Source of the DNA: Sthenelais limicola
Taxonomy: Eukaryota > Annelida > Polychaeta > Phyllodocida > Sigalionidae
Assembly (NCBI GenBank): GCA_942159475.1
Contig: OW804094.1
Span: forward strand, 12,615,262-12,679,261
DNA length: 64,000 nucleotides
Direction: 5' to 3'
Shown here: positions 11,944-23,764 of the stretch, piece after piece
Layout of the letters: every line of letters begins with the position of its first letter
Position numbering within the stretch: the stretch's first letter is position 1
Position numbers and translations under genes: made by a program
The notes under the pieces: model-generated
What the model saw: only the letters and a program-made list of their open reading frames with translations
Database searches by the model: none
Told to the model about the DNA's origin: nothing

Positions 11944-12178
11944 GGGTCAGATTTTCAGAAAATTTACAATTCAACTTCACCAATCTTTTCAAATAACCCA
12001 CACTTTAGACGAAAATAATGTTCAAAATACAGTTCAACCTAACCAAACAGATTGCTAGAATGAATGCAATGCCGAATATACTCGAATTTACCTAGTATTG
12101 GCCAAACTGCAGCCTAATTTAACAGAATTTGCTAAATGTGTACAGCTGCCAATTGTACATTTTCTGAAGATCTTACCC
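11944..12178 (-). mobile_element. MITE-A full copy, TSD ATGT
   Basis: 235 bp with ATGT directly repeated on both sides. The right end is TTACCC (one change). Confidence 0.92.
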
Positions 12179-12460
12179 ATGTAGATCTTTGCGGACACTC
12201 TTGACTGTTGTCTTTGTCTGCTTCGCGAATAAAGACCCGGGGTAATGGGGGGAAATAAAAAAAGGTAATTTCTCGCCATGCATGACGCTAACACAATAAT
12301 TATTGGACGACAAGTGCATAAAGTGCGTCTGTCCGCCCCCATCAGGCAAAAAAGAAAATAAGTGTTTCCGATTTACCTAGAAAAACCTTCCCCTACCTAA
12401 AAAAGAATTTGACCATACCTGATTTTTTTTTAATCTTTTTTTATCTTTTTTTAAACATCT

Positions 12461-13119
12461 TTATTAGGAAGATTTCCACAGGTAATGTTAATACTACTAA
12501 TGTATGTACAATTTAAGGTTAACGACAAATAACATCAATTATATAGTGACTTTCTCGTCATCTCTTAAGGAAAAATCAAGTTACATAAGTAGTACTAAGT
12601 ACAACATTTTTTTTGCGATATAGGCCCTTCATTAAAAAGAAACACATTCAATACACACAGTAATTCGCTTAGATAAAAAAACACATTTATCATACCTTAC
12701 TTTTTTTTATGGATTTGGGAGGCAAAAATGGCTAATAAAAGCAGGAAAACAGGTTTCCCTAACGCGGAACTGTCAAAAAGCACATTTCCCTTCTATTGTT
12801 TGAAACAACTATATTGTTATGAAATAGGTTTTCAGACTCTAAAAATCGGTGTGTAAAATTAACAAACGTTTTTTACCTAAAAAGCGAAATTATTGTGTAT
12901 ATTGAATGTGTATTTCTTTTAAATGAAGGGCCTATATCAAAAAGAATGTTGTACTTAAAGCTATGTGACTGAAAAACTTGTTTTCGTCGCTATTTAGTAA
13001 TTCAATGTAAACGAGTAGAGAGTTCTCTTCATGATACCAATGTCTTCAGTTGTTAAATTAAAATTGTATATACCTTTGTAGGACATGAGACCTACCACAT
13101 TGTGGAAATCTTCCTAATA
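12461..13119. mobile_element. 659-bp fold-back element
   Basis: TTATTAGGAAGATTTCCACA at the left is mirrored by TGTGGAAATCTTCCTAATA at the right. Further in, TATAGGCCCTTCATTAAAAA and TTTAAATGAAGGGCCTATAT, and ATTCAATACACA and TGTGTATATTGAAT, also pair. The arms are long but imperfect (about 200-250 bp). Superfamily not recognised; no ORF inside. Confidence 0.75.
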
Positions 13120-13462
13120 CAATTTTTTTTTTTTTTTTTTTTAAGATAAATTGGAAACAAATTATTTTGTTGGCCTCATGTTGCCTCGAGAAACGTGAGG
13201 TTTCCGTGGTTGGTATTGTCGTCACGACGAGGCGCCAGCAGTGGTCACGGACCTGGGTTTCCCCGCTACATGTGGTAGCTCATGGTAGGAGGAAGTTGTG
13301 TGTGGTTTTACGGCTATAAACGTGATAACCATATACTTGGATGGGAAGCCGCCTTAACATGTACAAATTCTCTCAAACATTAACACAAATTTAACACAAA
13401 TTTAACACAAAATAAACTCTTTGCATCAACCCAATACTAAATATACCCAGGTATACCTATAT
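13120..13462. other. Non-coding stretch
   Basis: Starts with an 18-base poly-T and contains a TTAACACAAA triplication at 13380-13412. No gene seen. Confidence 0.45.
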
Positions 13463-13697
13463 GGGTCAGATTGTCAGAAAATGTACAATTGGCAGCTCTA
13501 CAGATTTAGTAAATTGTGCAAAATTATGCTGCTATTTGGTCAATACTAGGTAAATTCGTGTATATTCGGCATTGCATTGTTTCTAGCAATCTGTTTGGGT
13601 AGGTTGAATAGTATTTGGAACTTTATTTTCGTCTTAAATTAGGGTTATTTGAGAGGATTGGTGAAGACCAATTGTACATTTTCTGAAAACCCGACCT
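13463..13697 (+). mobile_element. MITE-A full copy, TSD ATAT
   Basis: 235 bp, flanked by ATAT. The last base is changed (GACCT). Confidence 0.9.
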
Positions 13698-13716
13698 ATA
13701 TGCCCAGTGTTTATCA

Positions 13717-13784
13717 TTTTTCAGGCTAATTTAGCAGAATTTACTACATGTATGTGTAGAGCTGGCGATTATACATTTTCTGCC
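13717..13784 (-). mobile_element. MITE-A end fragment
   Basis: Only CAGGCTAATTTAGCAGAATT, then GAGCTGGCGATTATACATTT. It lies next to the full copy. Confidence 0.65.
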
Positions 13785-13934
13785 CAACATACAAGACATA
13801 CTTGTAAGTGGTCACGCGGAACGGGGAATGACTTCCCTGAATCGTGGCAAAGTTTGTCTCAGAAACATTCTTGCGTGTTTCAGGTTTCTGATAACCATTA
13901 ACGATGTGTTTATTGTCCTGGTGTTTTTATATAT

Positions 13935-14169
13935 GGGTGAAATCGCCAGAAAATATACAATTCAACTTCACCAATCCTCTCACATAACCCAAATTTAAGA
14001 CAAAAGTGAGCTTCAAAATGCAGTTTAACATAACAGAACGGATACTTTAAATCAATGCGATACCAAATATACTCAGATATATCTAGTATTGACAAATTTT
14101 TAGTCTAATTTAGCAGAATGTCCTTAATGTGTAGAGCTGCCAATTGTATATTTTCTGACGATCTGACCC
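13935..14169 (-). mobile_element. MITE-A full copy, TSD ATAT
   Basis: 235 bp, GGGTGAAATCGCCAG start (diverged terminal repeat), CTGACCC end, ATAT on both sides. Confidence 0.9.
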
Positions 14170-14297
14170 ATATATCTGACCAAAGAAATTGTAGGTGTCT
14201 GTATTGGAGCATTCCGGTGGTGTTTGGCATCCTTTGGTCAGTAAACTGTATCCTCATCTATCACGACAAAAAGTTCTTACCAAATTTCCCCATCTCA

Positions 14298-14440
14298 TGA
14301 CTTATAGAGCTAGATTTATCACACATTCTGCTACTGTTATATATTTATATGAGAGTTACTCATATTATTATTTATAGGGCTGGATTTATCAATATTCTGA
14401 TGCTTTTATTGGTTTATACAAGAATTTGTCGAAATTGGCT
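14298..14440. mobile_element. MITE-E fragment
   Basis: Shares GACTTATAG, GGATTTATCAATATTCTG and TTTATACAAGAATTTG with the full MITE-E copy at 51688-52133. The middle segment is present twice. Confidence 0.6.
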
Positions 14441-14517
14441 AAGGATGTTTGTTGTTGAAATTCGTTATTCGTCATAAGATTGTTTCGACAAAAAGGTTGT
14501 AGTCATCTGCAAAGTAT

Positions 14518-14752
14518 GGGTCAGATTTTCAGAAAATGTACAATTTGCCTTCACCAATCTTTTCAAATAACCCAAATTTAAGACAAAAATCAGGTTCAAA
14601 ATACAGTTCAACACAACCAGACAGATTTATTGAATGAATACAATACAGAATACATTCAGATATACCTAGAATTTATCACTTTTCACTCTAATTTAGCAGA
14701 CTTTGATAGATGCGTAGAAGTGTAGATTGTGCATTTTCTATAAATCTGACCC
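14518..14752 (-). mobile_element. MITE-A full copy, TSD GTAT
   Basis: 235 bp, GGGTCAG...CTGACCC, GTAT on both sides. Confidence 0.92.
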
Positions 14753-14833
14753 GTATATCCTCCAGACCATGCCTTTCTTGTATCGTTGTAATAGCTGCGA
14801 ACAAAACTTTCGCCATGCGATCTTTTCTATAAT

Positions 14834-15065
14834 GGGTGAAATTTCCAGAAAATGCACAATTCACATTTAGAAACCCTCCCAAATAACCCGGATTTAATAT
14901 AAAAAAAAATGAGACTCAAAATACAATTTAACATAACCAAACACATCCTTTGAATCAAGGCAATACCGAATATGCTCAGATATAGCTAGTTTTAATCATT
15001 CTTCAGTCGAACTTAGCATAATTTACTAAATGTGTAGAGCTGCCAATTTTCTGAAAATCTGACCC
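14834..15065 (-). mobile_element. MITE-A full-length copy
   Basis: GGGTGAAATTTCCAG start and CTGACCC end. Flanks TAAT and ATAT do not match. Confidence 0.85.
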
Positions 15066-15656
15066 ATATAAGGGAAATTTATGTAAGTAATCTCGTCCGA
15101 TATTTCTTCGTTTACCGGCGTCTTATTCCATTCTCTCTATTTATCCAACGAGAGAAACAAAATGACTTTCATGTAGGCCCGCAAATTTAAGTTTGAAGGC
15201 CATTCTTATCATGTCTGTGAAATATTGTCTTTAATTTAATTAATTGTATCATTTATATTATCTAGATTATCTCTTCATATAAATATTAACTTCTGCATTG
15301 TCATCTCGCGGAGTATGTTCTGAAGTATTGTAATAGTTTTTTGTAATATCAGGCAATTATGAGAATAGCATCAGTGATGTAATGTTCTTAGTCCTGAATA
15401 AAGGTATTTTTCAAATCAAAATCAATTTATGTGGGACGAGATGGTATTATTGAAATCGGAAAATAATAATAAAAACAAGATAAGTATCTAAGTTCAGCAG
15501 GATTTTTATTCAGCAAACAGCAAACTTGTACATATTATATGTGCGCTAAAATATTTAGTTACACATACTCGGCTAAAACTGACCTATTATGTCACACTCG
15601 AGCCTAAGGTTACATGTCTAAGTTAATACACCAAACATGAATTAAAATCCAAATAT
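15066..15656. other. Non-coding stretch with a retroposon-like tail
   Basis: Positions 15385-15425 read CCTGAATAAAGGTATTTTTC then AAATCAAAATCAA. This resembles tails near 22938, 35810, 36790 and 62258 and is typical of SINE or LINE 3' ends. Nothing else was recognised. Confidence 0.45.
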
Positions 15657-16066
15657 GTGATGTGTTTCAGGAAAATGAGTCATAAATCGCAAAAAAATAG
15701 ATTTTGAGATATCATTATTTTTGAAGAGATGAGATCAAGCCGATTCCAATGGTAGTAAACAGTCTAAAAACCTAATAAGTATTTCTAGATTTTAAGTTTG
15801 ATATTTTCATTTTTGAAAAAAAGGTTTTCACTATTTCTCGGGGGCAATAAACAGTAAAGTAACTAAATGAAGTCCATATGAGGACCTTTAAAACGAAAGG
15901 ATATTAGATACATTGTCCTGAAATTTGAGGCACCGATTGATATAGCTATAAGTGATAAACTCTCTAAAAATCAGAACACTCCAATAATGTGATCTTGTGA
16001 AAAAAAACCTTTGAAAAATATCAATATTGCGACTATATTATGACTCATTTCCCTGAAACACATCGC
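15657..16066. mobile_element. MITE-D full copy, TSD ATAT
   Basis: 410 bp. GTGATGTGTTTCAGGAAAAT start, mirrored right end with CTGAAACACATCGC, ATAT on both sides. Confidence 0.9.
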
Positions 16067-16584
16067 ATATGTATGATAAAAGCACATAACTTGTTCAACG
16101 CCAGCGCCGACAAAGTAAACAATTGTTTTCCAACAAATACATTAATGTCCAACATGGAAAATATGGAACAAATACAGTCCGGCAGTTCATGGTGCACTGG
16201 AACGAACACTGGCGTTTCCTTCCTTTTGCAAACAAGTGGAATTACTCTTTTCCTATATCTACCTACCCAAGTGCATATATTCCTTTCCGTCCTCGTCTAA
16301 GAATTGTTCCACCTTTTGTTATTGATTAAGGAGATTGTGGATTTACACCCCAACTTGGCAGTAAAATCATGTGGCCAATAAAAATATTTAAAAACATTTT
16401 TTAAAAAAAGAAATAAAATGCGGTTACACAGCACTGACACTTTATGTTTAAAACTTTGTTTAATTTTTCTTTATATTTTAATTTAGTTTAATTAATTCTA
16501 TCAATTAATACACAACAGGAGACTACTGCAGTTGGAATGATAATCAATGGCTACATACAATATGATACAATGATGCATGTATAT

Positions 16585-16819
16585 GGGTCAGATTTTCAGA
16601 AAATGTACAATTGGCAGCTGTACACATTTAGTAAATTCTGCTAAATTAGGCTGCAATTTGGTCAATACTAGGTAAATTTGAGTATATCCGGCATTGTATT
16701 GATTCTAGCAATCTGTTTGGTTTGGTTGCAGTGTGTTTTGAACTTTATTTTCGTCTGAAATTTGGGTTTTTTGAGAGAATTAGTGAAGATGGATTGTACA
16801 TTTTCTGGTGATTTCACCC
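16585..16819 (+). mobile_element. MITE-A full copy, TSD ATAT
   Basis: 235 bp, ATAT on both sides. The right end is CACCC. Confidence 0.92.
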
Positions 16820-16983
16820 ATATACCAGTGTGTTATTAATGTTCAGTTTACAATGCTTGATTCGTAATGCAATGCATAAAAGTTACACTGTTGTTAACCT
16901 TGGTGTCACAATCCGTATATATGCATCATGTATGAGAAGTAACGGATGTATAGATAATGAATAATATGATAGTACCGCAAGAG

Positions 16984-17116
16984 TAGGTGGTCTGACATAA
17001 AGGATCACATTGACCCAAGACGTTTCTTTTCACATGGCACACAAGCTGATAGGTGAGTGTATTATATTGAAAAGAATCGTTGAGGGTCAATGGGATCCTT
17101 TATGCCAGACCACCTA
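16984..17116. mobile_element. 133-bp fold-back element
   Basis: TAGGTGGTCTGACATAAAGG ATCACATTGACCC is mirrored by GGGTCAATGGGATCC, then TTTATGCCAGACCACCTA. The arms are about 33 bp and nearly perfect. Superfamily unknown. Confidence 0.75.
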
Positions 17117-17134
17117 TGAGATGCGGTGCTATTT

Positions 17135-17448
17135 TTACTCCACGGTGGTGTTTAATTAATTATGAATTACAGCAAATAGTCCTTTATTTACTTACAAAGT
17201 TTCGGCCATTCTTCTCTCACTGATGCCGGCAATGACGCTATAGTGTACATCATAACGTCGCAACATTAGTAACGCTAGTAAGAGTCATTGACAACTCATT
17301 TTCCCGCGTGGACAGGAACCAATCAAATGAGTTTATTTTGCACACCAATAGGCCCCCACCTATGTGGTACAAAATAATGTACCACACGGTATATACCCCA
17401 CACCTCTACATACAAATGTTATGTGATACACACTTCACCGTGGAGTAA
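17135..17448. mobile_element. 314-bp inverted-repeat element
   Basis: TTACTCCACGGTG at the left and CACCGTGGAGTAA at the right. Inside is a second small palindrome, TGTGGTACAnnn..TGTACCACA, near 17362-17388. No ORF. Confidence 0.65.
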
Positions 17449-18198
17449 TGCATGAACACATGCTGTATATAATGCAGTAGTTAGTGAGTATGGATTGTTG
17501 TTGTTGACATCTTATTCCAGTTTCCTAATGCTTTATAATAAATCATGTGCAGAAAGTGAATCTCATCCTTGATGGTTGCATATATAATATAATGATCTGA
17601 ATATATGTCCAGAATGAACCAATGCAGGGAATACCAGCTCTATAGCGTTCTAGGGCAGAACCCATTCTAGGGAAGAACCCATAGAATTATTCTTTTATAT
17701 TCTGTCAAAAAAAACTTTTAACATTATAATAAGACAGAAACATTCCTCAATAAATAGGACTGCCCGGTCAATCTTAATGTCCATTTTCTTTCCTTCCAAG
17801 ACATCATTAAACATTAGTTATTATGACTCTGTCGACTGTAAATCAGTGTCTAATCGCATGTCAGTGTTTCAAGGGTATAATGTTGAGGTTTATAGACAAG
17901 CATAAAACCTAATAACCACACATGTCAAACATCTATACCTAGAATAGGGCAATATAATCAAGCACAACTCGTGAGTTATCGCTCTTGAAAATCTTTTCCA
18001 AAGTCTTTTCATATCACAAGATCAAGTGAGAACACAAATGGTAAATGTATATATAAATTTGAATCTTACTTAATGTCCCATACCATATATATAGACATTA
18101 TTGAAATATAGGAATTTACATGCCTTCCTGTATGCAATACATTCAATATTCTTTGCCCTCTATCCTTATGTTACCATTAATACTTAATGATATAACCA
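17449..18198. other. Non-coding stretch, nothing recognised
   Basis: AT-rich; GGGCAGAACCCAT/GGGAAGAACCCAT occur as a short direct repeat at 17652-17681. Confidence 0.4.
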
Positions 18199-18381
18199 AC
18201 ATGCTGGGAAACAGATTACATTTTCATTTTATTCAAATTGGTGGTTAACTTTTATCAGACCAACCCGGCAGAGGGAGTGGAAACATTAACCACCGATGTA
18301 TCTAAAATCCACCAAAAGCAGCGACAGATGGCAGACTTTCCATCAATTAGAACTTTCATTGACACATTTAACTACATTATG
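18199..18381 (+). other. Open reading segment of unknown origin
   Basis: An open frame of about 60 codons that reads like coding sequence towards its end: NPAEGVETLTTDVSKIHQKQ, then RQMADFPSIRTFIDTFNYIM, stop. It lacks an early ATG, and I recognise neither a family nor a convincing splice acceptor. It could be a terminal exon or an old mobile-element fragment. Confidence 0.25.
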
Positions 18382-18607
18382 TAACAAATAAGCACAGAAT
18401 AAAGGTAAGGTTGTATTTGATGGCTAAAATATTACTCTAAAAGGGTTAGAAGCCTCCGTTTTCTTACATCATTGCAACACTGGCATATGGTAGGCCCTAT
18501 ACAGCCTTGGTTGGTCATACAACCATGACAACACAGATAGAACAGCTTCATCTAATCCTAGAGTAGACTTTCAACTGATGACCTCAAACATCCTTGAACC
18601 TGCCATA

Positions 18608-18814
18608 TCATTCCAAGGTCAAGTTGTCGAGTATCATTAACTCTTTGTTACTATAGAAATAAATGTCAATAATATCCCCTGGTGGCACTTTGCCCAGGAG
18701 TTGTGGTCTTGGGAGTACAATGCAATAAAACTTGTCCTGATCAACCATTTGCTCTACCCTCACATGAACTTGCACATCCGCGTGGACGTAGAACAGAGTC
18801 AAGATCAACCACAC
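18608..18814 (-). other. Open reading segment of unknown origin
   Basis: An open frame of 68 codons reading VQVHVRVEQMVDQDKFYCIV, LPRPQLLGKVPPGDIIDIYF and then to LDNLTLE, stop. Just upstream is ATCTTAACAAG, a possible acceptor. The V-x-M-x-D-x-x-x-FYC pattern is faintly like a Tudor-type beta strand, but that is not enough to name it. It may be an exon, a gene relic or chance. Confidence 0.3.
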
Positions 18815-19110
18815 GCCTTGTTAAGATAGAATCCCACAAATGAATGTGAACAGTAAAGTCTTTAAACAACATACCATAACTTTCATTGGAAATCTTATTC
18901 ACAATTCAATGACAACAGACCTGGTGGATTTATTTCCATTATCAAATATAGAGCACATTATGTGTAATTTACTCACCCACCCACCCTTTTTTGAAAAATG
19001 AACCAACTTTGTTCAAGTGCATATATTATGTGCGCTATACCTACTTCACTAGGAACATGAAAAGAGGATTGGTGTAAGATATTCAACACTAAGTGAGATA
19101 AGGTACAGTT

Positions 19111-19335
19111 GGGCCAGATTTTCAGAAAATGCATAATTTATCTCTCAAATTCTGCTAAATTAGAGTGAAAAATGAAAAATACTGGGTATATATATAAGTG
19201 TATTCTGTATTGTATTCATTCAATAAATCTGTCTGGTTATGTTGAACTGTATTTTGAACCAGATTTTCGTCTTAAAATTGGGTTATTTGAGAGGATTGGC
19301 GAAGGGCAATCGTACATTTTCTGAAGATTTGACCC
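19111..19335 (+). mobile_element. MITE-A copy (225 bp), TSD AGTT
   Basis: GGGCCAG start, GACCC end, AGTT on both sides, with a small internal deletion. Confidence 0.9.
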
Positions 19336-19364
19336 AGTTACTAATCATGGTTTCTGCACTATGT

Positions 19365-19599
19365 GGGTCAGATCTTCAGAAAATGTACAATCGGCAGCTG
19401 TACACATTTAGTAAATTCTGCTAAATTAGCCTGTAATTTGGTCAATACTAGGTAAATTCGAGTATATTTGGCATTGCATTGATTCTACCAATCTGTTCGG
19501 TTAGGTTGAACTGTGTTTTGAACTTTATTTCCGTCTGAAAATTGGGTTATTTGAGAAGATTGGTGAAGATGAATTGTACATTTTCTAAAAATCTGACCC
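19365..19599 (+). mobile_element. MITE-A full copy, TSD ATGT
   Basis: 235 bp, GGGTCAG...CTGACCC, ATGT on both sides, 29 bp after the previous copy and in the same orientation. Confidence 0.92.
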
Positions 19600-20764
19600 A
19601 TGTACTTATTCAGGAAGGGAGAGAGGGAGCTGGGGATGGGACTTAAGCCTGTGTTCCACCACACCGATAGTCTCATCCTGCCGATTGTCACCCATGCGAT
19701 TAACAGATAAATGGGTTTTGTTGGAACATGCACCTAATATAATGACTACTGTCAACAGCCTCATTGGAGGAGAACCTTACAACAATCTCATTAAAACGAT
19801 CTAACCGATTCAATAATCGTACTAATGGAACCCGGGCTTTTAATGTTAAATAAATACCAGTCAGAAAAGTACTAGTGGTTTGGTTTTAGCATTGATGAGT
19901 TAGTAATGAGTTACTCTGAGTCTATTAACTCTACTCCTCACTATTGGCATGTCTTGTACAGTGAACACATTTTACAGTGGCAGTATATGCAGCTCGTTAT
20001 CAGTGCTAAAACCTAGACTCCACAGTTGCGATATGACGTGCGTTATGTGTGCGATATTGATAGAGCTGAGTCGACTCATTTGAATACCTACTTAGTTACT
20101 AGATAATTTACTTCAAATGTAAAGAATAAAATCAGACTATTCTGAGAAAATCTGTACTTTATGTATGGAAATGTCTTTGACCTGAATAATATATTTTCAA
20201 AATCAAATCAAAATTATATCCTATCCAAAAGTCAATATGTATACATGTACATATATACAGTTTTTACCAGATTTACTGCCAAAATTCAGCTCTATGACTG
20301 TAAAATTGTCCATTTTAGATTATTAAGGACATATGTAATAAAGCAATGACTCATTGGTTCCAGTTGCTTACAATCTCGCACTCATTGCTGCGTAACTCAT
20401 GCGATATTCACACTCCTTCAACCAACACGTTAGTTAACATGTATCTATCATATACAACAAAAAAAGGTGGAGGAACATGTGGCAAAAGTGGTATTTATAC
20501 CACCTTATATCACTTGCGATTTTTGTCATATCGCACATCACATTGCGTCGGTGGAGACCTGGTTCAACATTAGCGATTTCCTCAGCAAATTCTAACCTAT
20601 AAACCTGCTAGAGAGCTGCTTGGGAGAAAGTTTGAGGTGGTGATACACTTAGTTCTTTCTCATCCAAATTTGGTCCCACTTATTTGAATTTTGCCATCCA
20701 AAAGCAAATTTAGCAAGTATTTTCATTTTGCAAGTGTTATTTATCTTGCATGTGGTTGCCAATT
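19600..20764. other. Non-coding stretch, nothing recognised
   Basis: No family match and no convincing exon. Short ORFs here show no protein-like composition. Confidence 0.4.
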
Positions 20765-20989
20765 GGGTCAGATTTTCAGAAAATGCACAATTTACAGTTC
20801 TACACATCTCTCAAATTCTGCTAAATTAGAGTGAAAAATGATAAATAGTCTACTGAGTATATCTGAGTGTATTCTGCATTGTATTCTTTCAATAAATCTG
20901 TCTGGTTAGGTTGAACTGTATTTTGAACCAGATTTTCGTCTTAAATTTGGGTTATTAAAGGGTATTGGCGTTTTCTGAAGATTTGACCC
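20765..20989 (+). mobile_element. MITE-A copy (225 bp), TSD AATT
   Basis: GGGTCAG...TTGACCC with a deletion near the right end. AATT on both sides. Confidence 0.9.
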
Positions 20990-21022
20990 AATTATCTATT
21001 TATTAGGATTATCACAGCAAGC

Positions 21023-21047
21023 ACACACACACATATATATATATATA
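21023..21047. repeat. (CA)n(TA)n microsatellite
   Basis: ACACACACAC followed by TATATATATATA. Confidence 0.85.
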
Positions 21048-21469
21048 GCCAGCAGCAGTTTTAGTTTCCCCAATCTACAATACACATATTGACACAACAC
21101 AATATGTACCAGAGGTTTCACCTATCTCGTCCTCTGATCATCTATATTTACCTTAATTTAGTGTACAATCATTCCGTCCACAATAATACGCTATTGTTCG
21201 TTTCCTTGCTCAGTTCCTTGTTCAAAACTTCAAAGAGTGACTTATTCTTACTAACAAAGAAAATATGCTTAGTCACATATTATAGTCAGGTACTAAAGCC
21301 TTATTTAGAAATGACATGTAAATGAAAGCTTTAATAGATGAGACTATTATGTTTAAACTATAGTTAGACCTGAATCTGAGAACTTCCATTGAATCATAAG
21401 CGATGTCTCTGTGAAATCGTGTTGAAATTGCCATAAAAGGATATGCTTAGGACTGCACCTATATAATAT
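21048..21469. other. Non-coding stretch, nothing recognised
   Basis: No family match and no convincing exon. Confidence 0.4.
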
Positions 21470-21877
21470 GTGATGTGTTTCAGGAAAATGAGTCACAAGT
21501 CGCAAAATTGGTATTTTTCAAAGTCGTTTACTTACAAGATCTCTTTGTTGGAATATTTCCATTTTTGGAGTGTCTAGTCCTTGTGGTTGTATGAATACAT
21601 CTACCAAATTTCAAGACTGTTTATCAATTATATCAGTGCATTTCTTAGATTACCCAATTGAGTACATTCAGCTACTTTACTAGTAATTATTCACCCAAAA
21701 ATATTGCAAACGTTTTTTTCGAAATTAAAAATATCTAACTTAAAAGATAAAAGTACATATTATATGTCCTTAATGTTTTCATTCATTGGAATCGGGTTGG
21801 TCTCCTCTTTTCAAATATGGTGATATCTCAAAATCCGTATTTTGCGACTTATGACTCATTTTCCTAAAACGGATCAC
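21470..21877. mobile_element. MITE-D full copy, TSD ATAT
   Basis: 408 bp. GTGATGTGTTTCAGGAAAAT start, CTAAAACGGATCAC end, ATAT on both sides. The right-hand ATAT is also the left flank of the next MITE-D copy. Very similar to the copy at 50390-50782. Confidence 0.9.
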
Positions 21878-21881
21878 ATAT

Positions 21882-22265
21882 GTGATGTGTTACAGGAAAT
21901 GGATTTTGAGATATCAACATATTTGAAAAGATAAGATAAAGCAGATTCCAATGATGGTAAACATTAAGAGGATCTTAGAAGTCTTTCTATATCTTATGTT
22001 TGATATTTGTATGTTTGAAAAAAGTTTGCAATATTTCTGGGTGGACAATTACTAGTAAAGTAGCTAAATATACTTTATAGAATGATCTTTGGAATGCATA
22101 GATATATTTAATACACTGTCCTGAAATTTGGTACTTGTATTTATACAACCTCAAGGATCAGACACCCCATTAATAAAAACATTCCAACAAAGGAATCCTG
22201 TAAATGAATGACTTTGAAAAATACCAATTTTGCGACGTGTGACTCATTTTCCTGAAACACATCCC
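21882..22265. mobile_element. MITE-D copy, adjacent to the previous one
   Basis: Begins GTGATGTGTTACAGGAAAT, with part of the left repeat deleted, immediately after the shared ATAT, and ends at CTGAAACACATCCC. A tandem pair of two insertions. Confidence 0.85.
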
Positions 22266-22635
22266 AATGATAAATGGCCCTTATCGATCGGGAAACGGTT
22301 AATCTAGTTCTTCAGACACAATTGGTGGAGACCACCTGCCTTCCCTATTATGGTCAAGATGATAAACAAGCCTAAAGTCCTTAACAATGTGATAAGTCAA
22401 CACCAGGCGGTTTGGGGTAAATCATTAACTGGTTCGTACAAGTTTGATAACATGCAGGAAATACATATGGGATGTTTCGTGATATACTTATCACTAGATT
22501 TCATCCAAAGTGACTAAAAAATAAACCTGCTATCAACAGAGACTTATATTGATATCTGTTATCAATGTTACAGCCTGTTCATGCTTCCAGTGCCTTTACC
22601 TCACAAACAAATACATACGCCTCTTCAGCCAATAT
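22266..22635. other. Non-coding stretch, nothing recognised
   Basis: No coding signal or family match. Confidence 0.4.
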
Positions 22636-23071
22636 GTGATATGTTTCAGGAAAATGGATTTTCACATGTCATCATATTTGAAAAGATGGGATCAGGCCGA
22701 TTTCAATCATAGTAACCAGAAAGATATCTAATGATAAATATTTCTATATTTTAAGTTTGATATTTTTATTTTGGAAAAAAAAGGTTTGCAATATTTCTGG
22801 GTGGACATTTACTATTAAAGTACTAAATGCATAGGTATATTTTGTACAGCCTCTTGAAATTTGATAAGTCTATTCATGGTACAGACAGCCCGATCCTTAT
22901 ACACTAATAGTTATGGCATATGCCAGCTTATATTCCCTGAATAAAGATATGTTCAAAAAAAAATAAAAAAAATTAAGCACCCCAAAAATGAAAACAAATA
23001 CACCTTGCAAATAAAACAATTTGGAAAATATCAATTTTACGACTTGTGACTCATTTTCCTGCAACACATCC
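22636..23071. mobile_element. MITE-D copy with internal insertion, TSD ATAT
   Basis: GTGATATGTTTCAGGAAAAT start, CTGCAACACATCC end, ATAT on both sides. Around 22870-22985 it holds foreign sequence ending CCCTGAATAAAGATATGTTC and an A-rich tail, which looks like a retroposon 3' end inserted in the MITE. Confidence 0.8.
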
Positions 23072-23764
23072 ATATATGGTATTGTGTGTAAATAGTGTAT
23101 TTTTATCTCGACTTTTTTGATACTGCATGACCTTGTTTGATAAGATAATTGGCATACACATATAAGGTGAGCTATATATCAAGTTAAATGTTCCCGATCA
23201 CCATCGAGGGAAGCACCTATATGGTGCAATACTATAGCATGTATAGCACTTGTTCTGTTAGAGCAAAAACAAGTACATTATAATATAATATAATATAATC
23301 ACATAATAATTCAAATTTAGCAGCAAATACACATTGGCAACATGGGTTTGAACACATTGATTACGTATAGTTGACGTTGTTGTAATATTTTACCCAATAA
23401 TTATAAGCATTGTGATGTTAAATAACCCCCATACACTTAACATCAATTCTTGACTGTACATAAAGTCATCACTCGCAGTGAATCAACATTACAATGGATT
23501 AGTTTAAAGTATTCATTGTCATTATGAACTGCATTATGTGTTGGCAAGTGTGGGATGGGAGCAAAACATGGTTGTTATTAGAGGCATCGAGGGAGTGAAA
23601 GGTATATTTCAAAGATTTGTTTGATATTAAGTGCCTTCCACTAGATTGCAAGCATCCAGTGATCAACTTACAACATCTGATCCTGGATCATACAATAGGA
23701 GGTTCACACATCACCAGAACACCAGCCTTGACCCTAGGTCAGGGTCACATCCAGCTCTTATATA
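23072..23764. other. Non-coding stretch
   Basis: Contains a (TATAA)n run at 23279-23300. No gene or family recognised. Confidence 0.45.
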
